Assembly: GCF_002007115.1 (NCBI RefSeq)
Contig: NZ_MVAD01000001.1
Location: 3,310,391 to 3,374,390, forward strand
Direction of reading: 5' to 3'
Length of the DNA stretch: 64,000 nucleotides
DNA from: Massilia sp. KIM
GTDB lineage: Bacteria; Pseudomonadota; Gammaproteobacteria; Burkholderiales; Burkholderiaceae_D
Part shown: in pieces, positions 1 to 9,571 of the stretch
Layout: each line of letters begins with the position of its first letter
Position numbering within the stretch: the stretch's first letter is position 1
Notes under the pieces: generated by a model
The model's database searches: none
Seen by the model: the letters and a program-made list of their open reading frames with translations, nothing else
What the model was told of the DNA's origin: nothing
Position numbers and translations under genes: made by a program

Positions 1-2062
1 CCAGGAGCCCGTCATCGGCGAATTCGGGGTCTCGCTGTACCACGTCCTCGACCTGGCCGGCAACAACGGTCCGGAAACGCTCGACAAGCTGCCTTCCTAT
101 GCGGTCAACACCCTGAGCGCCTTCATGGAGATCAGCGACTACGAGGGCATCGACCCGGACGACGGACTGCTCACCGACGACTGGGGGCGCTCCTTCGACG
201 GCGTCTTCCTTGGCGACTTCAGCGACCCGCAGGACGGCTTCCTGCTGACCGTCGACGGCGAAGCCATCGACAACGGCGAAATCGGCTTCCACGTCCTCGA
301 CGGCGTTCTTTACTGGCAGTACAACGGTGAAGAAAGCTGGACCGCCGGCACCCATACGGTCGTGGCCACCGCACGGCAGACCAACGGCAGCGAAGCCTCG
401 ATCACCCGGACGGTCGAGGTGGACGGCAGCCATCCGACCATCGTCGCCACGGCGAGCGCCGGCGGTACGGATCCCTTCGACATCGGCGAAGACCTCGTGA
501 TCCGTTTCAGCGAGGCCGTCTACTTCCCCTACAGTAATCCCAAAATCTGGGTCAGCGCCCAGGTCAATGGCGTCACCAGCTCGAGCCAGATTGCGATCCT
601 GCCCTCCTACCTGTCGTCCGATCGCACCACCCTGAGCATTCCGGCCAGCGCCCATCACCTGCCGAGCGGCGCCTCCGTCACGCTCAGCCTGTCCTCGATG
701 GAAGACCTGGCCGGCAATGCCCTCAGCGACAACAGCTTCAGCTTCGCCACCGTCGGCGCCGTGGTCGACAACGCCGCGCCGGTCGCCCTCGAGGCCTGGC
801 TCGAGGGCTATTCGGTGGGGCCGAAGAAGAGTGGCGATACGGTCGCCTTCACCATCGGCTTCGATGAAGCGGTGAGCCTGTTCGGCACCGGGCCACGCTA
901 CGTGAACATGAACAATGGCGGCAAGGCGTACTACCATGCCGCCAGCGCGGATTTCAAGGAACTCGAGTTCCGCTATACCGTGGATGCCGGCGACGGCAAC
1001 ATCGACGCGCTCGGCATCGCGGACCTCGGCAGCCTGGTGGGGCAGCTCAAGGACGCCCACGACAACGTATTGAGCGACGCCCATGTCGACTTCGGCCCGC
1101 TGATCCTGAGCGGCTATGGCAGCATCGAGATCGATGTGCTCGCGCCGGCGCGCCTGGACACTCCGACGCTCGCGCTTGCCAGCGACACCGGCAGCGCCGG
1201 CGACTACCAGACCTCGGACGATACGCCGACCCTGAAGGGCGGAAACGCCGAGCCGGGCGCGCGCATCCTCATCGAACTGGATGGAGCCGGGGTCGACGCC
1301 TGGATCGAGGCCGACGATGCCGGCGACTGGGACTGGACGCCCGACGCCGCCCTGGCGCCGGGCGTTCACACCCTCGTCGTGCGGCAGAGCGACGCGGCCG
1401 GCAACCTGAGCGCCCCGCGCAGCCTCTCGCTGACGATCGAATCCCTGGCCGCGGTCACGCCCCTGGACGCGCCGCGCCTTGCCGCCGGCAGCGACACCGG
1501 GGTCGCCGACAGCGACGGCGTCACCCAGGACGCGACGCCGACCTACTCCGGAAGCGGCGCCCAGGCGGGCAGCACGATCAAGCTGTTCGCCGGAAGCGAC
1601 GAAGTCGGCTCCGCCACGGTCGGCTCCGACGGCGGCTGGAGCATCACCGCGTCCGCCCTGGCCGAGGGCAGTCATGCGATCGTGGCCAGGGAATACGTGA
1701 ATGGCGTGCAGACCAATGCATCGGCGGCCGCCAGCCTCGTGGTGGACCGCACGGCGCCCAGGGTCAGCGAGGCGAGCGTCGACAATTTCGGCCGCAGCTA
1801 CAGCCTGAGCTTCGACGAAGCCATCGTGTTCGCGGCCGGTGGCAACATCGGCATGTGGCAGGGCGCCGTCGAACAAAAGGGCTTTACGGCCGGCGGCGGC
1901 GGATGGGACCAGCCGAGCGCGGACACCGTGACTTTCGACATGGGCGGACTCAATGGCCTGTTCCAGATGCAGCTGTCGGCCGGCGCCCTGCGTGACCTGG
2001 CCGGCAACGTGGCGATCATCGGCAGCGCCGACCTCGAGTTCACGCTGGCGCCGACCGCCTGA
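1..2062 (+). CDS. Ig-like repeat surface/adhesin-type protein, 5' truncated by window edge
   Basis: The reading frame is open from the first complete codon (position 2) to the TGA at 2060-2062, so this is the C-terminal part (about 686 residues) of a larger protein; the first ATG at 125 is internal. The visible part is low in cysteine, acidic and Gly/Asp/Ser/Thr-rich. It contains repeated beta-sandwich-like units: two blocks near 1150-1450 and 1470-1750 share the pattern LD-P-L---SDTG----D--T-D-TPT, as in bacterial Ig-like (Big) repeats. Segments near 440-770 and 1760-2040 carry the phrase D-AGN, typical of Ig-like domains of large secreted calcium-binding or adhesive proteins. No C-terminal anchor, LPXTG or autotransporter barrel is visible. 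Secretion route and role are unknown; a surface or biofilm protein is inferred. It converges without a gap on the pseudouridine synthase. Confidence 0.8.
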   Translation, partial: QEPVIGEFGVSLYHVLDLAGNNGPETLDKLPSYAVNTLSAFMEISDYEGIDPDDGLLTDDWGRSFDGVFLGDFSDPQDGFLLTVDGEAIDNGEIGFHVLDGVLYWQYNGEESWTAGTHTVVATARQTNGSEASITRTVEVDGSHPTIVATASAGGTDPFDIGEDLVIRFSEAVYFPYSNPKIWVSAQVNGVTSSSQIAILPSYLSSDRTTLSIPASAHHLPSGASVTLSLSSMEDLAGNALSDNSFSFATVGAVVDNAAPVALEAWLEGYSVGPKKSGDTVAFTIGFDEAVSLFGTGPRYVNMNNGGKAYYHAASADFKELEFRYTVDAGDGNIDALGIADLGSLVGQLKDAHDNVLSDAHVDFGPLILSGYGSIEIDVLAPARLDTPTLALASDTGSAGDYQTSDDTPTLKGGNAEPGARILIELDGAGVDAWIEADDAGDWDWTPDAALAPGVHTLVVRQSDAAGNLSAPRSLSLTIESLAAVTPLDAPRLAAGSDTGVADSDGVTQDATPTYSGSGAQAGSTIKLFAGSDEVGSATVGSDGGWSITASALAEGSHAIVAREYVNGVQTNASAAASLVVDRTAPRVSEASVDNFGRSYSLSFDEAIVFAAGGNIGMWQGAVEQKGFTAGGGGWDQPSADTVTFDMGGLNGLFQMQLSAGALRDLAGNVAIIGSADLEFTLAPTA

Positions 2063-3007
2063 TCAGGCGGCGGGCCAGTCCAGCACGCGCGCGCTGGCGA
2101 AGCTGCGCGCCTCGCCGGTGAGCGGATCGGGAAAGGCGATCGAACGCGCCAGCAGTTGCAGCGGCGCGCTGAAGTCGTCGCCCTTGCAGGGCTGGGCCAC
2201 CGGATAGAAGGCGTCGTTGAGGATGGGCGCGCCCAGCCTGGACAGGTGCAGGCGCAGCTGGTGCTTGCGCCCGGTGAGCGGATGCAGGCGGTAGCGCGCC
2301 AGGCCGCCGCGCCGCTCCAGCAGCTCGATCAGGGTTTCGGAATTCGGCTCGCCCTCCACTTCCTCGCTGATGAAGAACTGGTCCGCGCCATCCACCATGC
2401 GGCTGCGGTAGGTGAAGGGGAAGTCGCGCCCCTCGATCACTCCGGCCAGGGCCTCGTAGGTCTTCCTCACCACCCGCTTCTGGAACATCGACTGGTAGGC
2501 CCCGCGCGTCTCGATGTTGTGCGAGAAGATCACCACGCCCGCCGTCTCGCGGTCCAGGCGGTGGATCGGCACCAGGTCGGGCAGCCCGTACTTGCGCTTG
2601 AGGCGCACCAGCAGCGTCTCCTTGAGGAAGCGCCCGGTCGGGATGGTGGGCAGGAAGTGCGGCTTGTCGGCCACCAGCAGGTGCTCGTCCAGATGCAGCA
2701 CCGTTTCCTCGAAGGGGATCGGGGCTTCCGGCTGCTCCAGCTCGCGGTAGTACCAGATGCGCATGCCCTGGCGCACCGGGCTGTCGGCGCGCAGGGGCGC
2801 GCCGCTGGCGTCGACGATCTCGCCGCGCGCCAGGCGCGCGGCCCAGGAAGCCTCGCTCACGTCCGGATAGCGCTCGGCGAGAAAGCGCAGCATGCCGCCG
2901 GCGCGCGTCTCGGTCAGCCACAGGTAGCTGGGCGAGACCCCGTCGCGCATCGGCAGGGGCACATAGGCGTTGGCGGCGGCCTGGTGCCCCTTCCTGTGAC
3001 TACCCAT
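2063..3007 (-). CDS. RluA-family pseudouridine synthase
   Basis: 314 residues. The motif HRLDRETAGVV in the middle of the protein carries the catalytic aspartate of the RluA/RsuA superfamily, which isomerises uridine to pseudouridine in rRNA or tRNA in the cytoplasm. A second conserved block, PLTGRKHQLRLHL, lies near the C-terminus, as in this family. The N-terminal region before the catalytic domain (about 100 residues) is S4-like in position but not clearly an S4 domain. The start at 3007 is the longest; an ATG at codon 20 could also serve. The target nucleotide cannot be told from sequence. The gene lies 9 bases downstream of the M48 protease gene on the same strand, so the two may be cotranscribed. 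Confidence 0.85.
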   Translation of the reverse strand: MGSHRKGHQAAANAYVPLPMRDGVSPSYLWLTETRAGGMLRFLAERYPDVSEASWAARLARGEIVDASGAPLRADSPVRQGMRIWYYRELEQPEAPIPFEETVLHLDEHLLVADKPHFLPTIPTGRFLKETLLVRLKRKYGLPDLVPIHRLDRETAGVVIFSHNIETRGAYQSMFQKRVVRKTYEALAGVIEGRDFPFTYRSRMVDGADQFFISEEVEGEPNSETLIELLERRGGLARYRLHPLTGRKHQLRLHLSRLGAPILNDAFYPVAQPCKGDDFSAPLQLLARSIAFPDPLTGEARSFASARVLDWPAA

Positions 3008-3016
3008 GCCCTGCCG

Positions 3017-3913
3017 TCACTTGAGCGCCACGTTGGTGCGGTAAGGCGGCAGCTTGGACACGGTGGTGCCCTTGGCGCGCGCGTACAGCGGCAGCAGCAC
3101 GTTCAGGTGGGCTTCGATGTCGCCGATGCGGGTCTCGCCGCCCGGGTGGGTGGAGAACAGTTCCAGCGGCGCGCGCTGGTTCAGCGCCGCCATCTTGCGC
3201 CACAGGGCGATGCCGGCGCGCGGGTCGTAGCCGGCGCGCGAGGAGATGTCCAGGCCGACCAGGTCGGCCTCGCGTTCCTCGTCGCGCGAGAACTTCAGGC
3301 CCACCATCTGGGCGCCGTAGCCGGCGATGGTGCCGGTGATGTTGGGATCGATGCCGAAGATGCCCGAGATCAGGGCGCCGCCCACGCGCGCGCCGATGTT
3401 GGTCAGGCCCTGCTTGGCCATGCGCTCGCGGCCATGCTCGCGCAGGGCGTGGGCGATCTCGTGGCCCATCACGGCCGCCACCTCGTCGTCGGTCAGCTTG
3501 AGCGAGGTGAGGATGCCGGTGAAGAAGCCGATGCGGCCGCCCGGCATGCAGAAGGCGTTGACGTCCTTGGAGTCGATCAGGTTGACCTGCCACTGCCACT
3601 GGGCCGCGTTCTGGTTCCAGCGCGGGGCGTGCGGGATGATGCGCTGGGCGATGGCGCGCAGGCGCTTGACCTCGGGGTGGGAGGCCGGGACCAGCACGCC
3701 CTTCTGCTGGGCTTCGCTCATCATCGCGGTGTACTGCTGGGCGGCGGCCTCGTTGAGCTGCTCCTCCGGCACCAGCACGCGGGTGCGCGACAGCGGCTTG
3801 ACGCGGATGCCGTCCTGGACCTCGGTCTGTTGTTGCGGGGCTTCCTGGGCCGGCGCGATGCCGGCCACGCCCAGCAGCGAGATGCACACGACAAGTTGTT
3901 TCAATTTTTTCAT
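3017..3913 (-). CDS. M48 family periplasmic metalloprotease
   Basis: 298 residues. Residues 1-23 form a signal peptide (KKLK then a hydrophobic core ending at PAQ/A). The zinc-binding HEIAH motif is at residues 151-155 and the third zinc ligand is in EEREADLVG, as in LoiP/YcaL/HtpX-type M48 proteases. The C-terminal phrase FSTHPGGETRI matches the conserved STHP block of the family. A soluble or lipoprotein-like periplasmic protease acting on misfolded envelope proteins is the expected role; no lipobox is clear. An imperfect hairpin (GATAGG...CCTATC, about 3927-3952) lies just upstream of the start codon and may sit in the 5' leader. Family assignment is firm, the substrate is unknown. Confidence 0.88.
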   Translation of the reverse strand: MKKLKQLVVCISLLGVAGIAPAQEAPQQQTEVQDGIRVKPLSRTRVLVPEEQLNEAAAQQYTAMMSEAQQKGVLVPASHPEVKRLRAIAQRIIPHAPRWNQNAAQWQWQVNLIDSKDVNAFCMPGGRIGFFTGILTSLKLTDDEVAAVMGHEIAHALREHGRERMAKQGLTNIGARVGGALISGIFGIDPNITGTIAGYGAQMVGLKFSRDEEREADLVGLDISSRAGYDPRAGIALWRKMAALNQRAPLELFSTHPGGETRIGDIEAHLNVLLPLYARAKGTTVSKLPPYRTNVALK

Positions 3914-4057
3914 GGTGTTCGACCCGATAGGCTGTTGTTAGCAGCCCTATCCTCTCAGAAAGTAAACAGAAGAGACAATACGCTCAGCGGTGCCATCTTC
4001 GCGCACCGACTGAGCGCGGACAAGCCGCCACCGCACATAACAATGTAAGGACATGTT

Positions 4058-4672
4058 TCAGGCGGGCTTGCTCTTCTTGCGCAGTCGAAACACCGCCAGG
4101 CTGCCGCGCAGGTTCGGCAGGAAACTCACCGGCTTGCCCTCGGCCAGGGCCACGCATTCCAGCACCTCCAGCCCGCATTCCTCGGCCAGTTCCTGGAAGT
4201 CGTAGATGGTGGCGCAGCGCACGTTGGGCGTGTCGTACCACTGGTAGGGCAGCGAGCGCGAGACCGGCATGCGGCCCTTGAGCAGGGCCAGGCGGTGCGG
4301 CCAGTGGGCGAAATTGGGGAAGGACACGATGGCCTCGTGGCCGACCCGCACGATGTCGCGCAGCAGGGCCTCAACGTGCTGCATCATCTGCAGCGACGAC
4401 AGGCAGAGCACGGTATCGAAGGAGTTGTCGCGGAACAAGGACAGGCCCTGCTCCATGTCGTGCTGGATCACATTGATGCCGCGCCTGGTGCTTTCCAGCA
4501 CCTTGTCGTCGGCGATCTCGATGCCATAGCCGGTGCAGGCCTTGTCCAGCTCCAGGTAGCGCAGCATGGCGCCGTCGCCGCAGCCGACGTCGAGCACGTG
4601 GGCCTTGTCCTTGACCCAGTGGGCGATGAAGGCCAGGTCGGGGCGCAGGGCGTTCAGTTCGTTGAAGGTCAT
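4058..4672 (-). CDS. metW: Methionine biosynthesis protein MetW
   Basis: 204 residues with a class I SAM-methyltransferase-like fold: the glycine-rich motif VLDVGCGDG is near residue 30 and [14 protein letters not shown] matches the MetW-specific motif IV region. MetW partners the homoserine O-acyltransferase MetX in many proteobacteria and is needed for full activity of methionine synthesis; its own catalytic activity is not established. The start codon ATG (4670-4672) overlaps the TGA of metX in an ATGA junction, so the two are translationally coupled and transcribed metX then metW. The length is normal for the family. Confidence 0.95.
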   Translation of the reverse strand: MTFNELNALRPDLAFIAHWVKDKAHVLDVGCGDGAMLRYLELDKACTGYGIEIADDKVLESTRRGINVIQHDMEQGLSLFRDNSFDTVLCLSSLQMMQHVEALLRDIVRVGHEAIVSFPNFAHWPHRLALLKGRMPVSRSLPYQWYDTPNVRCATIYDFQELAEECGLEVLECVALAEGKPVSFLPNLRGSLAVFRLRKKSKPA

Positions 4673-5838
4673 GCGGCCTCCGCGTGGGCTGGCGCCGGCT
4701 GGGCGCCGATCTCGGCGGCGATCCGGTCGTAGTAGGCCCGCACCACGTTCATGTAGCGCGGGTCTTCCAGCAGGAAGGCGTCGTGGCCGTGGGGCGCGTC
4801 GATCTCGGCGTAGCTCACCTTGCGGCGGTTGGCCAGCAGGGCCTCGACGATCTCGCGGCTGCGCTCGGGCGAGAAGCGCCAGTCGGTGGTGAAGGACACC
4901 AGCAGGAACTGGGCGCGGGTGTTCTCCAGGGCCCGGGCCAGGTCGCCGTCGTGCTCGCGCGCGGGGTCGAAGTAGTCGAGCGCCTTGGTGATGAGCAGGT
5001 AGGTGTTGGCGTCGAAGTATTCCGAGAACTTGTCGCCCTGGTAGCGCAGGTAGGACTCGATCTCGAAGTCGATGCCGAAGTCGAACTTGTAGTCGTTGGT
5101 TTCGGCCGCGTTGCGCAGCTTGCGGCCGAACTTCTCCGCCATGTCGTCGTTCGACAGGTAGGTGATGTGGCCGACCATGCGCGCCACCTTCAGGCCGTTC
5201 TTCGGCACCACGCCATGCTCGTAGAAGTCGCCGCCGCGGTAGTCGGGGTCGGTCAGGATGGCCTGGCGCGCCACGTCGTTGAAGGCGATGTTCTGGGCCG
5301 ACAGCTTGGGGGTGGAGGCGATCACGATGCAGTGGCGCAGGCGCTCGGGGAACAGGATGCTCCAGGACAGGGCCTGCATGCCGCCCAGCGAGCCGCCCAT
5401 CACGGCCGCGAACCGGGCGATGCCGAGGCGGTCCGCCAGGCGCGCCTGGGCCGCCACCCAGTCTTCCACCGTCACCACCGGGAAGGCGGCGCCATAGGGC
5501 TTGCCGGTGGCCGGATTGGTGTGCATCGGGCCGGTCGAGCCGAAGCAGGAACCGAGGTTGTTAACGCCGATGACGAAGAAGCGGTTGGTGTCGACCGGCT
5601 TGCCGGGGCCGACCATGTTGTCCCACCAGCCGGTGCTCTTCGGGCTGGCATAGGTGCCGGCCACGTGGTGCGAGGCGTTGAGCGCGTGGCAGATCAGCAC
5701 CGCGTTCGACTTGTCGGCGTTGAGCGTGCCATAGGTTTCGTACATCAGCGTGTAATCGCCGATCTGCGCCCCGCTTTGCAGGCGCAGCGGCTCAGGGAAA
5801 TGCATCGCCTGAGGTGTGACTATTCCAAGAGATCCCAT
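4669..5838 (-). CDS. metX: Homoserine O-acyltransferase MetX
   Basis: 389 residues from the ATG at 5838; the longer open frame upstream is read-through of ptsI antisense. It is an alpha/beta-hydrolase-fold acyltransferase: nucleophile elbow GGSLGGMQ, oxyanion region CHALNASHH, and catalytic Asp/His in TDWRFSP and PHGHDAFLL. It acylates homoserine in the first committed step of methionine synthesis. Proteobacterial MetX enzymes often use succinyl-CoA rather than acetyl-CoA, so the acyl donor is not assigned. It lies upstream of and overlaps metW. A 12-bp hairpin separates it from ptsI; no SAM-riboswitch-like structure is visible in the short leader. Confidence 0.95.
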   Translation of the reverse strand: MGSLGIVTPQAMHFPEPLRLQSGAQIGDYTLMYETYGTLNADKSNAVLICHALNASHHVAGTYASPKSTGWWDNMVGPGKPVDTNRFFVIGVNNLGSCFGSTGPMHTNPATGKPYGAAFPVVTVEDWVAAQARLADRLGIARFAAVMGGSLGGMQALSWSILFPERLRHCIVIASTPKLSAQNIAFNDVARQAILTDPDYRGGDFYEHGVVPKNGLKVARMVGHITYLSNDDMAEKFGRKLRNAAETNDYKFDFGIDFEIESYLRYQGDKFSEYFDANTYLLITKALDYFDPAREHDGDLARALENTRAQFLLVSFTTDWRFSPERSREIVEALLANRRKVSYAEIDAPHGHDAFLLEDPRYMNVVRAYYDRIAAEIGAQPAPAHAEAA

Positions 5839-5870
5839 GCAGGTGTCGCTTCGTGTTTTTTTGGTGATGG

Positions 5871-5897
5871 ACCGTGGCCGGCCTTGCCGGCCACGGT
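5871..5897. other. Perfect 12-bp hairpin between ptsI and metX
   Basis: ACCGTGGCCGGC (5871-5882) pairs perfectly with GCCGGCCACGGT (5886-5897) around a 3-base loop. It abuts the ptsI stop codon. In the direction of ptsI transcription the 3' flank is A-rich rather than T-rich, so it is not a standard intrinsic terminator. It could stabilise the ptsI mRNA end or attenuate read-through into metX. Confidence 0.6.
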
Positions 5898-7661
5898 TCA
5901 GAGGGTCTGCAGCTGCTCGACGGCGGCGGCGATGTCGCCCGGTTCCATGGAGCGCAGGATGCGCCGGGTGCGGGTGGTGATCGCGCCCAGGTCGCTGTTC
6001 AGGATTTCCTGCTTCACCGACAGGATCTGGGCCGGGTGCATCGAAAACTCGCGCAGTCCCATGCCCAGCAGCAGGCGGGTCATCTTGACGTCGCCGGCCA
6101 TCTCGCCGCACACCGCCACGTCCAGCCCGGCCTTCTGGCCGGTGGCGATGGTCGAGGCGATCAGCTGCAGCACCGCCGGATGCAGCGGATTGTACAGGTG
6201 CGCCACCTCGTAGTCGACCCGGTCGATGGCCAGGGTGTACTGGATCAGGTCATTGGTGCCGATCGAGAGGAAGTCCATGCGCTTGACGAACATCGGCAGC
6301 GCCAGCGCGGCGGCCGGGATCTCGATCATGGCGCCGACCTCGATCCCCTCGTCGAACTTCAGCTTCTCTTCGCGCAACTGGACCTTGGCCTGCTCGATCA
6401 TGTTCAGGGTCTGGTCGATCTCGAAGGCGTGGGCCAGCATCGGGATCAGGATGCGCACCGGACCGAAGGCCGAGGCCCGCAGGATGGCGCGCAGCTGGGT
6501 CAGGAACATCTGCGGCTCGGCCAGGCAATAGCGGATCGCGCGCAGGCCCAGGGCCGGATTGAGCGCATTGTGCTCGGTCGGGTCGAGCGGCTTGTCGGCG
6601 CCCACGTCCAGGGTGCGGATGGTCACCGGGCGGCCCTTCATCGCCAGCACCGCCTTGCGGTACTGTTCGAACTGCTCGTCCTCGCCCGGGATCTGCAGGC
6701 CTTGGGCGCCGCGGCCCATGAACAGGAATTCGGAGCGGAACAGGCCGACCCCGTTGGCGCCCGCCTCCAGCGCCGCCGGGCAGTCGTCCGGCAGCTCGAT
6801 GTTGGCCAGCAGCGTGATCGCGGTGCCGTCCTTGGTCACCGCCGGGGTCTTCTTGAGCTTGAGCAGGCGCTTGCGCGCCTTCATCAGGGCCTGCTGGCGC
6901 GCGCGGTACTGGTCCAGCACCAGCTGGCTCGGGTTGCAGATCACCACCCCGGCGTCGCCGTCGATGATCACCCAGTCGTCCTGCTCGATCAGGCGCGAGG
7001 CCTGGCTCATGCCCACCGCCGCCGGGATGTCGAGCGAGCGCGCCACGATCGCGGTGTGCGAGTTCTGGCCGCCGACGTCGGTCACGAAGCCGATGAAGGA
7101 GCGGGTGCCGCCGTCGCGGAAGGCCAGCATGTCGGCCGGCGAGATGTCGTGGGCCACCACGATCATCTGGGGCGCGGGCTGGTCGGGGTCGGCGAACACC
7201 GGCGGCACGTTCAGGGCGGTGCCCATCAGGACCTTGAGCACGCGCTCGGCCACCTGCTGGATGTCGTGCTTGCGCTCGCGCAGGTACTCGTCCTCGATCT
7301 CGTCGAACTGGGCCGAGAGCTCGTCGATCTGGGTCACCAGCGCCCACTCCGCGTTGTAGTGGCGGGTGCGGATGATGTCCAGCGGCGCTTCCGAGATCAT
7401 CGGGTCGGACAGGATCAGGACGTGGACGTCGATGAAGGCGCCCAGCTCGGTGGGGGCGTCCTTGGGCAGGTCGGTCCACAGCTCCTGCAGGTCGCGGTGC
7501 ACTTGCGCGATCGCGTCCTGCAGGCGGCGCACCTCGGCCTCGACCTGCTCTTCGGGCACCAGGTAGTGCTTGACGTCGAGCGCGGCCGGGGTGAGCTTGT
7601 GCGCGCGGCCGATCGAGATGCCGCGCGAGACGGGGATGCCGTGGAGGGTGAAGGATGCCAT
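5898..7661 (-). CDS. ptsI: PTS phosphoenolpyruvate-protein phosphotransferase (enzyme I)
   Basis: 587 residues from the ATG at 7661 (MASFTLHG); the longer frame upstream runs back over ptsH. The phospho-accepting histidine is H202 in [13 protein letters not shown]. The PEP-binding TIM-barrel domain has [10 protein letters not shown] and the active-site cysteine near residue 518 in VCGEMAGD. The enzyme takes phosphate from PEP and passes it to HPr. It is the last gene of gshB-IIA-ptsH-ptsI, a conserved betaproteobacterial order. No membrane IIB/IIC sugar permease gene lies here, so this set probably works as a regulatory phosphorelay (carbon/nitrogen status, storage polymers) rather than in sugar uptake. 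Confidence 0.96.
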   Translation of the reverse strand: MASFTLHGIPVSRGISIGRAHKLTPAALDVKHYLVPEEQVEAEVRRLQDAIAQVHRDLQELWTDLPKDAPTELGAFIDVHVLILSDPMISEAPLDIIRTRHYNAEWALVTQIDELSAQFDEIEDEYLRERKHDIQQVAERVLKVLMGTALNVPPVFADPDQPAPQMIVVAHDISPADMLAFRDGGTRSFIGFVTDVGGQNSHTAIVARSLDIPAAVGMSQASRLIEQDDWVIIDGDAGVVICNPSQLVLDQYRARQQALMKARKRLLKLKKTPAVTKDGTAITLLANIELPDDCPAALEAGANGVGLFRSEFLFMGRGAQGLQIPGEDEQFEQYRKAVLAMKGRPVTIRTLDVGADKPLDPTEHNALNPALGLRAIRYCLAEPQMFLTQLRAILRASAFGPVRILIPMLAHAFEIDQTLNMIEQAKVQLREEKLKFDEGIEVGAMIEIPAAALALPMFVKRMDFLSIGTNDLIQYTLAIDRVDYEVAHLYNPLHPAVLQLIASTIATGQKAGLDVAVCGEMAGDVKMTRLLLGMGLREFSMHPAQILSVKQEILNSDLGAITTRTRRILRSMEPGDIAAAVEQLQTL

Positions 7662-7699
7662 CGAGGGTCCCGTGAGGCGAGCCGCGGGGTCGCGCGGCA

Positions 7700-7969
7700 T
7701 TACTCGCCTTCGCCGAACTTGTCGTTGATCAGGCCGGCGAGCGCCGCGACGCACTGCTGCTCGTCCGGACCGTCGGCTTCCAGCAGGACCTTGGCCCCCT
7801 TGCCGGCGGCGAGCATCATGACCCCCATGATGGATTTGGCGTTGATGCGGCGGCCGTTGCGGGTGAGCCAGACGTCGCTCTGGAACTTCGCGGCCAGCTG
7901 CGTGAACTTGGCGGATGCGCGGGCATGCAGGCCCAGCTTGTTGATGATCTCGATCTCTTGTTGAATCAT
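7700..7969 (-). CDS. ptsH: Phosphocarrier protein HPr
   Basis: 89 residues. Histidine 15 in the motif LGLHARAS is the phosphorylation site used by enzyme I. Serine 46 in NAKSIMGVMML is at the position of the regulatory serine phosphorylated by HPr kinase in organisms that have HprK. Length and fold pattern are standard. It carries phosphate from PtsI (38 bases downstream) to the Man-type IIA protein encoded just upstream. Confidence 0.97.
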   Translation of the reverse strand: MIQQEIEIINKLGLHARASAKFTQLAAKFQSDVWLTRNGRRINAKSIMGVMMLAAGKGAKVLLEADGPDEQQCVAALAGLINDKFGEGE

Positions 7970-8020
7970 ATTCTCGTTATGTTTGACCTATCGGATGCGC
8001 GCCTGCCGCCAAGCGCCCGT

Positions 8021-8428
8021 TCAGCTCGATCCTACCCGGATCCGGTTGTCGACCCGCACCGCGCCGTTCTGGGCCCCGGCCAGCGCCATCTCGACCACCA
8101 CGTCCAGCGTGTCGCGGCGGTAGGTGATGGCGCGCAGCAGCATCGGCAGGCTGATGCCGGCGATGACTTCCACATGCCCCGCCTCGGCCAGCGAGTTGCA
8201 GCAGTTGGACGGCGTGCCGCCCTTGATGTCGGTGATGACCAGCACACCGTCGCCTTCGTCGAGGCGCTTGATCGCTTCCTTCGCCATGCAATTGACCTCG
8301 CCCAGGTCCTGGTCGGCGGTCACGTCGATCGCCTCGAACAGTTCGGTCGGGCCGCGGAACACGTGCGCGACCGCCGCCACGAATGCCTGGCCCAGCGGTG
8401 CATGGGTCATGAGCAGGATGCCTACCAT
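8021..8428 (-). CDS. PTS Man-family EIIA component
   Basis: 135 residues from the ATG at 8428 (MVGILLMTHAPLG). Histidine 9 in LLMTHAPLG is the expected phosphorylation site of the EIIA-Man fold, and VLVITDIKGGTPSN is the second signature of the family. The start lies one base after the gshB stop on the same strand, so translation is likely coupled. The domain stands alone: it is not fused to IIB and has no permease partner in the window. A regulatory output of the HPr/EI relay is inferred; the target is unknown. Confidence 0.92.
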   Translation of the reverse strand: MVGILLMTHAPLGQAFVAAVAHVFRGPTELFEAIDVTADQDLGEVNCMAKEAIKRLDEGDGVLVITDIKGGTPSNCCNSLAEAGHVEVIAGISLPMLLRAITYRRDTLDVVVEMALAGAQNGAVRVDNRIRVGSS

Positions 8429-8429
8429 A

Positions 8430-9407
8430 TTATCTTTCCAAAGCGCTGGCCGCGGACTGCCGCGGCTGTTGCGCCCGCAGCTCGAGCGCGTCGATGAACA
8501 TCGCGGCCACGTCGAAGCCGGTCTGGTCGGTGATCTCCTGGAAGCAGGTCGGGCTGGTGACATTTACTTCGGTCAGGAAATCCCCGATCACGTCTAATCC
8601 TACCAGCAACAGCCCACGCGCGGCCAGCACCGGGCCCAGGGCCTCGGCGATCTCGCGGTCGCGCGCGGTGAGCGGCTGGGCCACGCCGAGGCCGCCGGCA
8701 GCCAGGTTGCCGCGCACTTCGTTCCCTTGCGGGATGCGGGCCAGCGCGAAGGGCACCGGCTTGCCGTCGATGACCAGCACCCGCTTGTCGCCCTTGACGA
8801 TGGCCGGGATGTATTTCTGGGCCATGATGGTGTGGCGGCCGTTGCCGGTCAGGGTCTCGATCACCGAGCCCAGGTTCATGCCGTCCTCGCGCACGCGGAA
8901 GATGCCGGCGCCGCCCATGCCGTCCAGCGGCTTGAGGATCACGTCGCCGTGCTTGGCATGGAAGGCGCGCAGCCGGGCCGGGTCGGAGCTGACCAGGGTC
9001 GGCGAGGTGAATTCGCTGAACTGGCCGATCGCCAGCTTCTCGTTGTGGTCGCGGATCGCCGACGGACGGTTGAACACGCGCGCGCCCTGGCGCTCGGCCA
9101 GTTCCAGCAGATAGGTGGCGTACACGTATTCCATGTCGAAGGGCGGATCCTTGCGCTCGAGGACGGCGTCGAAGGCCGACAGCGGGAGGCTCTCGGCCGG
9201 ATCGAGGCGGTACCAGGCCTCCGGCTCGCCGGTCAGGTGCACGCGCGCCACGCTGGCCGTGACGACGCCCTCTTCCAGCACCATGTCGCGCTGCTCGAAG
9301 AAATAAATGGCATGGCCGCGCCGGGCCGCCTCGCGCATCATCGCGAAGGTCGAGTCCTTGTAAATCTTGAATCCGGACAGCGGGTCGGCAAGAAATGCGA
9401 TTTTCAT
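8430..9407 (-). CDS. gshB: Glutathione synthetase
   Basis: 325 residues of the prokaryotic GshB ATP-grasp family. Visible landmarks are the N-terminal [17 protein letters not shown] block, the ATP-binding loop [16 protein letters not shown], and the C-terminal magnesium/substrate block [16 protein letters not shown]. It joins gamma-glutamylcysteine to glycine using ATP in the cytoplasm. The enzyme for the preceding step, gshA, is on the same strand about 10 kb away (19667-20968). It is the first gene of the gshB-IIA-ptsH-ptsI unit and is divergent from the methyltransferase gene starting at 9572. Confidence 0.97.
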   Translation of the reverse strand: MKIAFLADPLSGFKIYKDSTFAMMREAARRGHAIYFFEQRDMVLEEGVVTASVARVHLTGEPEAWYRLDPAESLPLSAFDAVLERKDPPFDMEYVYATYLLELAERQGARVFNRPSAIRDHNEKLAIGQFSEFTSPTLVSSDPARLRAFHAKHGDVILKPLDGMGGAGIFRVREDGMNLGSVIETLTGNGRHTIMAQKYIPAIVKGDKRVLVIDGKPVPFALARIPQGNEVRGNLAAGGLGVAQPLTARDREIAEALGPVLAARGLLLVGLDVIGDFLTEVNVTSPTCFQEITDQTGFDVAAMFIDALELRAQQPRQSAASALER

Positions 9408-9571
9408 GGTGCTTCCAATAGAGGTAATGCATCGATTTTAGCCGGAAACGCTGGAGCTCGCGGCCGGCGCCCCCTCCCGCCATCTAGATGGCGGCGGAAG
9501 CGTATTTATCCAGAGGCAAGCTCTACCACGAAAATGCATTTGAACAACTTGTTACACAACAGGAGATGGCC

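Noticed and set aside
4058..5870. SAM or other riboswitch ahead of metX
   Set aside because: The leader between the hairpin and the metX start is only about 32 bases, too short for a known SAM aptamer.
5871..5897. Hairpin as an intrinsic terminator of ptsI
   Set aside because: The stem is perfect but the flank in the direction of transcription is A-rich, so it lacks the U-tract; listed only as a hairpin.
5874..7964. 696-codon plus-strand frame opposite ptsI-ptsH
   Set aside because: Same shadow effect; His/Gln/Val/Asp-rich with no domain, opposite well-defined PTS genes.
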